Below, in pieces: positions 1-5,850 of a stretch of DNA of 8,910 nt. Origin of the DNA: Actinomycetota bacterium. GTDB taxonomy: Bacteria; Actinomycetota; CADDZG01; WHSQ01. The translations under genes and the position numbers were made by a program. Under the pieces are notes generated by a model, which made no database searches, was not told where the DNA came from, and saw only the letters and a program-made list of their open reading frames with translations. The DNA lies in contig JACDBF010000130.1 in NCBI GenBank assembly GCA_013695055.1, positions 1-8,910 of the forward strand, in the 5' to 3' direction. Within the stretch, counting starts at the first letter, position 1, and each line of letters opens with the position of its first letter.

Positions 1-1143
1 ACGAAGCCTCACTCGAACGGCCGCCGTCATCACCGAGATGAAAAAGAGGAGAGTGGTCACGACCGCGGCGGCTATGGCCCAGCCGCTGAGCTGCAGGGCG
101 GGGTCGGCCCCTGCAAACAGAAGCAAGCTACCTGCCACGAGGGCGCCGATTCCAGCGACGGTGAAAACCCCGAGCCCCGAGGTATGCAAGTCGATCACCA
201 GCAGGCCGATGGCTCCGACCACCAAGAGGACGCCCAGCCAGTTCGTCGGAAGGACCGAGAGTGCGTAAAACCCCAGCAGCAGACAACCGGCTCCCAGGAT
301 GCCGGCGAGCCCAATGCCCGGGTTGTAGACCTCGAAGATGAGACCGAACACACCGGCGAGCAGCAAGAGGAGCGCTATCTCGGGGCTCGTAACCGCATGG
401 AGCACGCGCTCGATCAGCGAGAGGTCCTGGAAACGCACGGTCACCGTGGGTGCGCCCTGACCCCACGTCTCGAGCGTCACGAGACGACCGGAGGCGACTT
501 CGACTCGCCGTTCGTCAAGTCTCTCGAGAAGCTCGCGCAGGCTCGACGCGAGCCCGTCGATAACGTTGATAGAAAGCGCTTCGGTAGCTCCAATCGAGGC
601 GGCTGAGCGGACTGCGCTCTCGCCCCTCCGCTCGTTCCGACCTCTTGCGGCCGCCAGAGAGCGGATGAAGGCGGCTGCGTCCTCCGTGGCCTTGCGCTCG
701 ATCGCCTCGGGGAGATCGCCCCCCAGGTTGACGGGCGTCGCCGCTCCGAGCTCGGTCGCTTCGGCCATGAAAGCGAGGTTGGCCGAGTACGTGATGAAGG
801 TGCCTGCCGATGCCGCCCGAGCCCCGCGCGGGGCCACCCAGACGATCACCGGAACCTCGGAGTCCAAGATGTCCTGGACGATCGAGCGCATCGACACCTC
901 GAGACCTCCGGGTGTGTCGAGCTGGACGATGGCCGCGTGCACCCCGTCTTCCTGGGCGGCTCGCAGCTCGGACGTCAGGTAGTCGGCGACGGGAGGGTCG
1001 ATGATTCCCTCGACCTGAATGAGATCGACGACTCGCGTCGCAGCCTGCTCCTGGGCGGCCGAGACCTCGAAGAAGAGAACGGGCAAGGCCGCAATCAAAA
1101 CGAGGAGAAGCGCGCGGCGGATGAGCGGGGACGGCGGGTGCAT
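1..1143 (-). CDS. nfeD: NfeD-type ClpP-class membrane serine protease (3' end cut by window edge)
   Basis: Membrane-bound protease of the long NfeD (1510-N/ClpP-class) family, which in characterised members cleaves membrane proteins and usually works with a stomatin/SPFH partner. The 381 visible residues run off the left edge in frame. An ATG at 1143 is the first start after an in-frame TGA. The order is a signal peptide (about residues 1-29, with RR before a hydrophobic core and an A-x-A-like end), a ClpP-like fold opening with IQVEGIIDPPVADYL, and the crotonase-like LDTPGGLEVSMRS. The predicted nucleophile Ser112 lies in ARAASAGTFI and the catalytic Lys151 in AIERKATEDA, about the Ser-Lys spacing of the archaeal enzyme (S97/K138 from memory). 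From about residue 215 comes an uncharged region with several membrane helices, including EVYNPGIGLAGILGAG, which is typical of NfeD. The C-terminal OB-fold NfeD domain would lie beyond the window. It follows the KP-repeat gene on the same strand by 65 bp, so co-transcription is possible. No good ribosome binding site is visible. Confidence 0.93.
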   Translation of the reverse strand, partial: MHPPSPLIRRALLLVLIAALPVLFFEVSAAQEQAATRVVDLIQVEGIIDPPVADYLTSELRAAQEDGVHAAIVQLDTPGGLEVSMRSIVQDILDSEVPVIVWVAPRGARAASAGTFITYSANLAFMAEATELGAATPVNLGGDLPEAIERKATEDAAAFIRSLAAARGRNERRGESAVRSAASIGATEALSINVIDGLASSLRELLERLDERRVEVASGRLVTLETWGQGAPTVTVRFQDLSLIERVLHAVTSPEIALLLLLAGVFGLIFEVYNPGIGLAGILGAGCLLLGFYALSVLPTNWLGVLLVVGAIGLLVIDLHTSGLGVFTVAGIGALVAGSLLLFAGADPALQLSGWAIAAAVVTTLLFFISVMTAAVRVRLR

Positions 1144-1208
1144 ACGCCCATCGTCCCATCACGCGACGCCGGGAGGATCAGAGCATCGGTCGGGCGGTGA
1201 CTAGAGGC

Positions 1209-1820
1209 TCAGCGAGCCTTGGACGGCTTGTCGGGCTTGCCGCCTCCGGCAGACCCATCGTCCTCAGGGGCCTCGGGCTTGGCGGGCTTGGCGGGCTTGT
1301 CCGGCTTCGCGGGCTTGTCCGGCTTGGCGGGCTTGTCCGGCTTGGCGGGCTTGGCGGGCTTGGCGGGCTTGGCGGGCTTGGCGGGCTCTTCCCCGGCCGC
1401 GGCCAAAGCGGCGTCACAGGCCAGTTGCGCGCTCTCCGCCGTGGCGTGGTGGTCATGAGCCACCGACCTGACGAGCTCTCCGTGAGCGCGTCCCTTCACG
1501 TCGCAATGCGCGGCTACGGAGACTGCAGCGCCGTGATTGTCCTTCGAGTCGTCGCCCTTGGCAGGCTCGTCCGACTCTTGATCCTCGGGCTCTTCTTGTT
1601 CGCTGTCTTCGCTGTCTTCGCCGTCTTCGATTCCTTCATCGGGCTCATCGGTGTCGTCGGTAGGTTCCTCTCCGGGCTCATGATCGGAGCCGACGAGCTT
1701 GATCTCCTGCGCGGCAGGCGTGGCTGCGCCTTGAATGGCGCGCGGCACCGCGTAGGCAAATCCGACCGCGACGGCCGTGAATACTGCTCCCAAAAAGATC
1801 ACTTTGAACTGGCGACCCAT
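1209..1820 (-). CDS. Hypothetical membrane-anchored protein with acidic region and Lys-Pro repeat tail
   Basis: I do not recognise this 203-residue protein. Residues 1-6 are short and basic and 7-25 form one hydrophobic helix (signal anchor or uncleaved signal), so the rest is probably outside the membrane. Residues 46-95 are very rich in Asp and Glu with Ser/Pro/Gly. Residues 96-142 look like a small folded unit with two cysteines (C106, C135), a His-rich AHDHHA, and KGRAHGELVRSV. Residues 147-182 are twelve KP-containing triplets (AKP or DKP), and the protein ends in KPDKPSKAR. It is thus a polyampholyte with an acidic front and a basic tail. The start at 1820 is chosen because GAGGTGA sits five bases upstream and a promoter candidate lies further back. 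A longer in-frame start at 1898 would begin inside or upstream of that promoter. A cell-wall-spanning or surface role fits the layout but is inference. Confidence 0.72.
   Translation of the reverse strand: MGRQFKVIFLGAVFTAVAVGFAYAVPRAIQGAATPAAQEIKLVGSDHEPGEEPTDDTDEPDEGIEDGEDSEDSEQEEPEDQESDEPAKGDDSKDNHGAAVSVAAHCDVKGRAHGELVRSVAHDHHATAESAQLACDAALAAAGEEPAKPAKPAKPAKPAKPDKPAKPDKPAKPDKPAKPAKPEAPEDDGSAGGGKPDKPSKAR
1275..1382 (-). repeat. 9-bp tandem repeat encoding (A/D)KP triplets
   Basis: Twelve in-frame 9-bp units, read on the plus strand as GGCGGGCTT with the variants GTCCGGCTT and TTCGCGGGC-like, cover 108 bp. They encode the AKP/DKP tail of the minus-strand protein. Unit length is a multiple of three, so gain or loss of units would change tail length without a frameshift. 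The plus-strand reading frames here give Gly-Leu-rich peptides that are only shadows. Confidence 0.9.
1601..1629 (-). repeat. Short 9-bp repeat encoding Glu-Asp-Ser units
   Basis: About three copies of CGCTGTCTT or CGCCGTCTT in a row encode the EDSEDS-type stretch (around residues 65-73) of the acidic region in the KP-repeat protein. It is a second small slippage-prone tract in the same gene. Confidence 0.7.
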
Positions 1821-1824
1821 GACT

Positions 1825-1831
1825 TCACCTC
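1825..1831 (-). promoter_or_regulatory. Ribosome binding site that fixes the start of the KP-repeat gene
   Basis: The minus strand reads GAGGTGAAGTC directly before the ATG at 1820, a strong Shine-Dalgarno match at normal spacing. It supports MGRQFK as the N terminus over the two in-frame ATGs further upstream (1838 and 1898). Confidence 0.75.
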
Positions 1832-1879
1832 GCGTCATGTGTTGCCCACCCCCGGAGGGACTATCCCCCGGCACTCCAG

Positions 1880-1907
1880 CTATCGGCAGATGAGACATTT
1901 TGGTTTA
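1880..1907 (-). promoter_or_regulatory. Candidate WhiG/FliA-type (sigma-28 family) promoter
   Basis: On the minus strand TAAA (1907-1904), a 16-base spacer, and GCCGATAG (1887-1880) match the sigma-28/SigD/WhiG consensus TAAA-N14-16-GCCGATAA at all four -35 bases and seven of eight -10 bases. Transcription would start near 1873, giving a leader of about 50 nt that ends in the strong ribosome binding site of the KP-repeat gene. The site lies in the divergent region shared with the first ATPase gene. The -35 sits inside the palindrome GGTTTAACC (1902-1910). No sigma-28 gene is in the window, so use of this site is inferred from sequence only. Confidence 0.55.
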
Positions 1908-1963
1908 ACCGTGCAGGTCCAAGGCTCGCGCCTGACTAGGTAGCGCATAGTCCCCAATGGGAT

Positions 1964-2965
1964 ATGAACCCTGACATGAGCGTCGATGAGCTGCTGAACC
2001 CGCGGATCCATATCGTCTGCGGAAAAGGAGGTGTGGGCAAAACGACCGTTTCGGCCGCCCTCGCCTTGGTCGCCGCCCGTCACGGACGAAAGGTATGCGT
2101 GGTCGAGGTCGACCGCAGGGGAAGCCTGCCGAAGCTCTTCGGGGCGAAGTCGCCCTCGTACGAACCGTCGGAGCTCTCGCCCGGCGTGTGGGGACTGAAC
2201 GTCCTGCAGGAGGAAGCGCTGGCCGAGTACCTGAATGTCCAGTACCACATGCAACGAATCTCGCGCGTGCTGACTAGCAGCCACTTCGTCGACTACATAA
2301 CGATCGCTGCTCCCGGTCTCAAAGACATCCTCGTGCTGGGCAAGATCTGGTATCTGGAGCAAGACCGTTCCGCCGATGGAAAGCACTACGACTTCGACAC
2401 GATCATCGTCGACGCTCCGGCGGCCGGCCACATGGCCGCGTTTCTCTCCGCCCCGATGGGTTTGTCCGATGCCGTCCAGGTTGGGCCCATCCGTCGTCAA
2501 TCGGACTGGCTCGTAGAGATGCTTCAGGACACCGCCAGAACGGTGGCGCACGTAGTTGCGATGGCGGAAGAGATGCCGGTCGCGGAAACGGTAGCAACAT
2601 CCGCGGCGCTGCACGACCGCCTGCACATCGCGCAAGGGGCCGCTTTCGTAAACGGCTTGTACCCCAAGATCGTCGGTGCCTCCGCGGAGCGCGCCGTTGA
2701 AGACGGGAGCGAGGCGAGAGATGGTCTGATCCGGGCGGGCGCGTTGGTGAATCTAACTTTGGACGACGGCGATCTGGACGCCCTCGCCGATTACGCCCGC
2801 TTTCTGTCTTCCAGGAGAAAGATCCAGGCCCGGCATCTGCGGGCCCTCCGTAAGGGTATCGACCAACCCATCCTGAAGCTGCCCTTCTTGTTCTCTTCGG
2901 GAATCGCCTTGCCGGAGATCGAGATGCTTGCCGACGATATCGAGCAGCAGGCCCTCGAGCTGTGA
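1964..2965 (+). CDS. ArsA/Get3-like ATPase, first of a pair (BagA-like)
   Basis: Cytoplasmic SIMIBI-class ATPase of the ArsA/Get3 family, 333 residues. The deviant Walker A motif GKGGVGKTT (residues 20-28) contains both the signature Lys21 and the P-loop Lys26. The usual switch motif DPA is replaced by EVDRRGSLPKLFG, and the later core strand reads TIIVDAPAAGHMAAFL, both typical of the first protein of the actinobacterial pair as I know it. No CxxC zinc motif or ArsA metal-site cysteines are visible, so arsenite transport is unlikely. The M. tuberculosis counterparts (Rv3679/Rv3680, called BagA/BagB) are described as Get3-like. A client-chaperone role is inference here. The start at 1964 and the one at 1976 are both possible, and neither has a clear ribosome binding site. 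Its TGA overlaps the GTG of the second ATPase by four bases. Confidence 0.9.
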   Translation: MNPDMSVDELLNPRIHIVCGKGGVGKTTVSAALALVAARHGRKVCVVEVDRRGSLPKLFGAKSPSYEPSELSPGVWGLNVLQEEALAEYLNVQYHMQRISRVLTSSHFVDYITIAAPGLKDILVLGKIWYLEQDRSADGKHYDFDTIIVDAPAAGHMAAFLSAPMGLSDAVQVGPIRRQSDWLVEMLQDTARTVAHVVAMAEEMPVAETVATSAALHDRLHIAQGAAFVNGLYPKIVGASAERAVEDGSEARDGLIRAGALVNLTLDDGDLDALADYARFLSSRRKIQARHLRALRKGIDQPILKLPFLFSSGIALPEIEMLADDIEQQALEL

Positions 2966-4086
2966 ACCCGATTGCAGAGATAACCGGGCACAAGGAGATC
3001 ATCGTGTGTGCGGGGGCGGGCGGAGTCGGCAAGACGACAACGGCCGCTGCAATTGCGGTGCGCGCCGCCGCCGGGGGAAAGAAGACCGTGGTCGTTACCA
3101 TCGATCCGGCGCGCCGTCTGGCGTCATCCTTGGGGCTCAAAGAGCTCTCCAACGAGCCCACCCAGGTTTCCAAGCGCAAGTTCGCCGCGGCAGGCCTCGA
3201 TCTCAAAGGCGAGCTCCACGCGCTGATGCTCGACACCAAGTCGACTTTCGACGAGGTGGTGCTTCGCTACGCGCCGACTGAGCAGCAGGCGCGACGCATC
3301 ATCGCCAACCGCTTCTACAGGAACATCTCCGGCACCCTCTCGGGCACGCAGGAGTACATGGCGATGGAGAAGCTTTACGAGCTGCATGCCGGCGGCGCCT
3401 ACGACTTGATAGTCATCGACACTCCTCCGACGCGCAACGCGCTCGACTTCCTGGATGCTCCCCGGCGGTTAACCGACTTCTTGGAAAGCCGGGTGCTCAG
3501 GTGGTTCTTGCTCCCCTACGTCAAGGCCGGCGGAGGGTTCATGCGCTTCGCGAACGTGGCCGCCGTTGCCTTCTTGAGAGTCGTAAAGCGAATCGTGGGC
3601 GGCAGCGTGCTGGACGACACCGCGGAGTTCTTCGCCAACCTTGACGGCATGTACGACGGCTTCAAAGCCCGGGCCCGCGATGTGGCCGCGCTCCTTCAGT
3701 CGGAGACCGCATCGTTCGTGGTCATCACCTCCCCCGCCGAAGAGTCGGTGTTGGAAGCGACCTACTTCGCCTCCCGGCTCAACGAAGCCCACTTGGCCTT
3801 TGGAGCCCTGGTCGTGAACCGGGTTCACCCTCGCTTCGGTGACGGATCGGGGGCGACCCCGCGCCAGCAAGCGCGTCTCGCCCAAGGCGACGAAGCGGCG
3901 CGCCGGCTGGCTCAACTGTTGGACAACGAGGCCTCGTTCATGAGAATCGTGCGCCTCGAGGAAAAGAACCTCAAGGCCCTGGCCCGCAAGGTGCCGAGGC
4001 ATCGGTGGGTGCATGTGCCGTATCTGGAACGAGAGGCCGTGGACCTCGATGGTCTCGCGGTCATCGCCGCACACCTTTTCGCTTGA
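2962..4086 (+). CDS. ArsA/Get3-like ATPase, second of a pair (BagB-like)
   Basis: Partner ATPase of 374 residues, started by the GTG that overlaps the upstream stop (GTGA), so translation is probably coupled and the two proteins made together. The P-loop reads GAGGVGKTT (residues 18-26): the P-loop Lys24 is kept, but the signature lysine of the deviant Walker A is Ala19. The switch region keeps the family's DPA motif (VVVTIDPARRLASSLGL), and the second core strand is LIVIDTPPTRNALDFLDAP. Residues about 185-240 form a hydrophobic and aromatic segment (RWFLLPYVKAGGGFMRF onward) in the region where Get3 proteins carry their client-binding helices. That assignment is by position only. No CxxC is present. 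A heterodimer with the upstream protein is likely from gene coupling and complementary motifs. Whether it binds tail-anchored proteins is unproven. Confidence 0.9.
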   Translation: MNPIAEITGHKEIIVCAGAGGVGKTTTAAAIAVRAAAGGKKTVVVTIDPARRLASSLGLKELSNEPTQVSKRKFAAAGLDLKGELHALMLDTKSTFDEVVLRYAPTEQQARRIIANRFYRNISGTLSGTQEYMAMEKLYELHAGGAYDLIVIDTPPTRNALDFLDAPRRLTDFLESRVLRWFLLPYVKAGGGFMRFANVAAVAFLRVVKRIVGGSVLDDTAEFFANLDGMYDGFKARARDVAALLQSETASFVVITSPAEESVLEATYFASRLNEAHLAFGALVVNRVHPRFGDGSGATPRQQARLAQGDEAARRLAQLLDNEASFMRIVRLEEKNLKALARKVPRHRWVHVPYLEREAVDLDGLAVIAAHLFA

Positions 4087-4124
4087 AGAGGGCCCGGCTG
4101 GAGACCGCAAGATACCTCGCGAGT

Positions 4125-4130
4125 TAGGAT
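4125..4130 (+). promoter_or_regulatory. Candidate -10 box for leaderless start of sdhC
   Basis: TAGGAT fits the actinobacterial -10 pattern TANNNT and is followed by exactly seven bases before the ATG at 4138, so the transcript would begin at or next to the start codon. There is no Shine-Dalgarno sequence before this ATG. I see no -35 match. The 51-bp gap after the second ATPase shows no terminator, so read-through from upstream is also possible. Confidence 0.4.
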
Positions 4131-4137
4131 CCGGTCG

Positions 4138-4620
4138 ATGCTGGCTGCGCGCTTGATCGAAGGGTTGGTATTCGTCCTGACCATCGGCTCAGGGCTCTTC
4201 GCCGCCTATCTGCTCTTCGACCTCTTCAGACTTCGATCGTCCCAAGCCGGGGCCGTCTACCGGGGCGGCATCGGGCAATGGTCGTGGGCCGCACATCGCA
4301 TTACCGGAGTTTTGGTCGTCGCATTCCTCTTCGGTCACATCGTCGACACCTTCGGGGTCGGTTTCGGGCCCGAGCTCTACGACGAAACCATCTCGCTCTA
4401 CAAACAGTGGTGGTTCAAGCCCTTCGAGGTCGCCCTGGTGGCCGCGGTCATCTATCACGCATTCAACGGACTTCGCATCATCCTCTTCGACTTCTGGCCT
4501 CACCTCGCTCTCAAGCAGAAGCAATTCGCATACGCGGAGCTGGTGGCCTTCGTCGTGGCCTTTTCGCCGGCGGCGTTCTTCATGCTCCGCTCGGCGTGGG
4601 AAGACTCTCCGTTCGCCTGA
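4138..4620 (+). CDS. sdhC: Succinate dehydrogenase cytochrome b556 subunit (SdhC)-like membrane protein
   Basis: 160-residue integral membrane protein of the SdhC family, which anchors the succinate dehydrogenase flavin/Fe-S subunits, binds heme b, and passes electrons to quinone. Family motifs are WSWAAHRITGV (residues 48-58, with His53-Arg54) and YHAFNGLRIILFDFW (106-120). By alignment to the E. coli SdhC motif, His107 takes the place of the heme ligand His84. Membrane helices fall near 8-30, 52-75, 96-118 and 131-150. The last three match the usual three-helix core. The first belongs to an N-terminal extension of about 40 residues, since comparable actinobacterial proteins start near YRGGIGQWSW. 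That extension has the same high third-position GC as the rest, so it looks coding. No sdhD, sdhA or sdhB is in the window. The next gene's ATG overlaps this stop (TGATG). Confidence 0.85.
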   Translation: MLAARLIEGLVFVLTIGSGLFAAYLLFDLFRLRSSQAGAVYRGGIGQWSWAAHRITGVLVVAFLFGHIVDTFGVGFGPELYDETISLYKQWWFKPFEVALVAAVIYHAFNGLRIILFDFWPHLALKQKQFAYAELVAFVVAFSPAAFFMLRSAWEDSPFA

Positions 4621-5495
4621 TGGCGATCGCCGAACGTAGCGCCCTCGACCCACTCGCGCCGATCGTGAACGAGGTCGCGCGTGCCATCGGTCGCCACGGA
4701 CTCGAAAGGGGTGAGCCTGAGGGCGCCAAGGCAATCTTGCGGGTGGAGCTGGAACGGGACGTGAGACGGGTCATCCAGGTCTACTGGACCCCCTTCGAAG
4801 CCGACATTCCAGGCCGATCCATTGGGCTTCACCTCGAGGTCGCCGAGCCCCGAGTCCACTGGGCCGAATGCTATCTGAGCAACGACTTCAGCAATTGGGT
4901 GTTCTGCTTCCACGAACGCCCGGACGGCGACATCCAGCTCGCCTATCACCGTGACTACCCCACTCCGGCCGAGGCGATCAAGGGATTCTTCAACCTGGCG
5001 AACTGGTACGTGCTCACCGCCACCGACAAGACGTGGGACGGCGTCGTCTACAGAGTGGCGCCCGAGCTCGGATGGACCGACGACCACACCGCGCTGACCG
5101 GCTCGTCCGCTACCACCGGCGTGCAAGAGGCGCTCAAGAAGTCGACGATCATCTGGCTGCGGTGGGGGCAGAACGGCCGCACTCACACCATGCCAGTGTG
5201 GTTCATCAACGATCAAAAGGCCGGCAAGCTTTACGTGCTTTCGGGCGAGCGGCAGCAGACCCTTCCCGGCGCCGAGGGCATGAAGGAGTGCGAGGTGATC
5301 TTTCGCTGGAGGGGAAGGAACGCCCGAATCGGCGAGATTCCCGCGTCGGTGCGTGTCCTCTCCCCGGGGGCGGAATGGGATCAGGTCGCCGAGAAGATCG
5401 CCGAAAAACGTCTCAACATTCCCGGGCTACCGGAAGACACTGCCAAGCGATGGCGGGATGAATGCGTGATCTTGGAGCTGACGCTCAGAAACTAG
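4620..5495 (+). CDS. Hypothetical protein with C-terminal FMN/F420-type split-barrel domain
   Basis: 291-residue soluble protein. The start at 4620 shares one base with the sdhC stop (TGATG), a typical termination-reinitiation arrangement. An upstream in-frame stretch that would lengthen it only overlaps sdhC. The C-terminal part (about 172-291) resembles the pyridoxamine 5'-phosphate oxidase-like split barrel: STIIWLRW, THTMPVWFIND, GKLYVLSGERQQTLPG and CEVIFRWRGRNARIGEIP follow the beta-strand pattern of these flavin- or F420-binding proteins. The N-terminal part (about 45-150) is rich in Trp, Tyr and His (VIQVYWTPFEAD, WAECYLSNDFSNWVFCFHE, FFNLANWYVLTATD) and I cannot assign it to a family. 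No membrane segment is visible. Linkage to sdhC suggests a redox-related job, but substrate and cofactor cannot be read from the sequence. Confidence 0.82.
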   Translation: MAIAERSALDPLAPIVNEVARAIGRHGLERGEPEGAKAILRVELERDVRRVIQVYWTPFEADIPGRSIGLHLEVAEPRVHWAECYLSNDFSNWVFCFHERPDGDIQLAYHRDYPTPAEAIKGFFNLANWYVLTATDKTWDGVVYRVAPELGWTDDHTALTGSSATTGVQEALKKSTIIWLRWGQNGRTHTMPVWFINDQKAGKLYVLSGERQQTLPGAEGMKECEVIFRWRGRNARIGEIPASVRVLSPGAEWDQVAEKIAEKRLNIPGLPEDTAKRWRDECVILELTLRN

Positions 5496-5508
5496 ACGGT
5501 CCTACCGG

Positions 5509-5557
5509 GCCGAGTGGGTGTCAGGTGGCGCATAGCGCCAGTGAGCACCCACTCGGC
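5509..5557. terminator. Nested inverted repeat between convergent genes, probable bidirectional terminator
   Basis: A perfect 12-bp inverted repeat, GCCGAGTGGGTG (5509-5520) and CACCCACTCGGC (5546-5557), encloses a second perfect hairpin, TGGCGC-ATA-GCGCCA (5526-5540). It lies 13 bp after the stop of the split-barrel gene and 14 bp after the whiB stop on the other strand, so it can serve both transcripts. There is no T-tract on either side, which is common for actinobacterial terminators but makes intrinsic termination less certain. Confidence 0.7.
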
Positions 5558-5571
5558 GAGTTGTTCGGGCC

Positions 5572-5838
5572 TCACGAGACCAGCAGGCGCCAGTCCCCTT
5601 CGCTCGCCACCCGGCGGTAGCGGCGCCGTTCGCGCTCCGTCAGCCCACCCCAGACCCCGTGGTCGATTGGCTGCTCCATGGCGTAAGCGAGGCACTGGGC
5701 GCGCACCGGACAGGCCCGGCATATGCGCTTCGCGATACGGTGCTCGAGGGCGCCGGCGGCGAAAAATAGCTCGGGATCGAATCCCGCGCAGCGCGCGCGG
5801 GCGCGCCAGTCGGTGTGCGTTGAGTCGTCGTGCAGCAA
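5572..5838 (-). CDS. wblA: WhiB-family Fe-S transcriptional regulator, WblA/WhiB4-like
   Basis: 88-residue WhiB-like regulator. The four cysteines that hold the [4Fe-4S] cluster are C17, C40, C43 and C49 (C-x22-C-x2-C-x5-C), followed by the turn GVWGG (61-65) and the basic ERERRRYRR that would contact DNA or sigma factor. DPELFFAAGALEHRIAK between the first two cysteines resembles the DPxxLFxxGAxxxxAK stretch of WblA/WhiB4, and the Get3-like pair and the metallophosphoesterase nearby match the wblA/whiB4 neighbourhood. The subgroup is therefore likely but inferred. WhiB4 is described as a redox-responsive regulator and WblA as a regulator of development and antibiotic production. The start is TTG at 5838 with AGGGAG seven bases upstream. 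The protein lacks the longer basic C-terminal tail of WhiB4. It is convergent with the ATPase-sdhC run. Confidence 0.93.
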   Translation of the reverse strand: MLHDDSTHTDWRARARCAGFDPELFFAAGALEHRIAKRICRACPVRAQCLAYAMEQPIDHGVWGGLTERERRRYRRVASEGDWRLLVS

Positions 5839-5850
5839 GCCCCCACTCCC

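Noticed and set aside
515..1162. Arg/Gly-rich 215-residue minus-strand frame over the protease region.
   Set aside because: The adjacent frame on the same strand gives an uninterrupted NfeD protein with a signal peptide, Ser-Lys catalytic motifs and membrane helices. The Arg-rich frame is a GC-rich shadow.
1203..1217. Small hairpin AGGCTC-GCT-GAGCCT at the stop of the KP-repeat gene as a terminator.
   Set aside because: The stem is only six pairs, overlaps the stop codon and has no T-tract, and the next gene follows on the same strand after 65 bp. Too weak to call.
1275..1382. Regular short repeats that could suggest a CRISPR array.
   Set aside because: Units are 9 bp with no spacers and lie in frame inside a coding region.
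1821..1898. Longer start (ATG at 1898, or ATG at 1838) for the KP-repeat protein.
   Set aside because: The extension would lie in the promoter and leader region, and the ATG at 1820 has the only strong ribosome binding site and starts right before the membrane helix.
1197..1943. Plus-strand Gly-Leu-rich reading frames across the repeat region, resembling PE-PGRS-like or collagen-like proteins.
   Set aside because: They are shadows of the 9-bp repeat that encodes the KP tail on the minus strand, where the protein has a membrane anchor, a ribosome binding site and a promoter candidate.
1964..4086. Arsenite-efflux ATPase function for the ArsA-family pair.
   Set aside because: There are no metal-site cysteines and no arsB, arsR, arsD or arsC nearby. 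The pair matches the actinobacterial Get3-like group instead.
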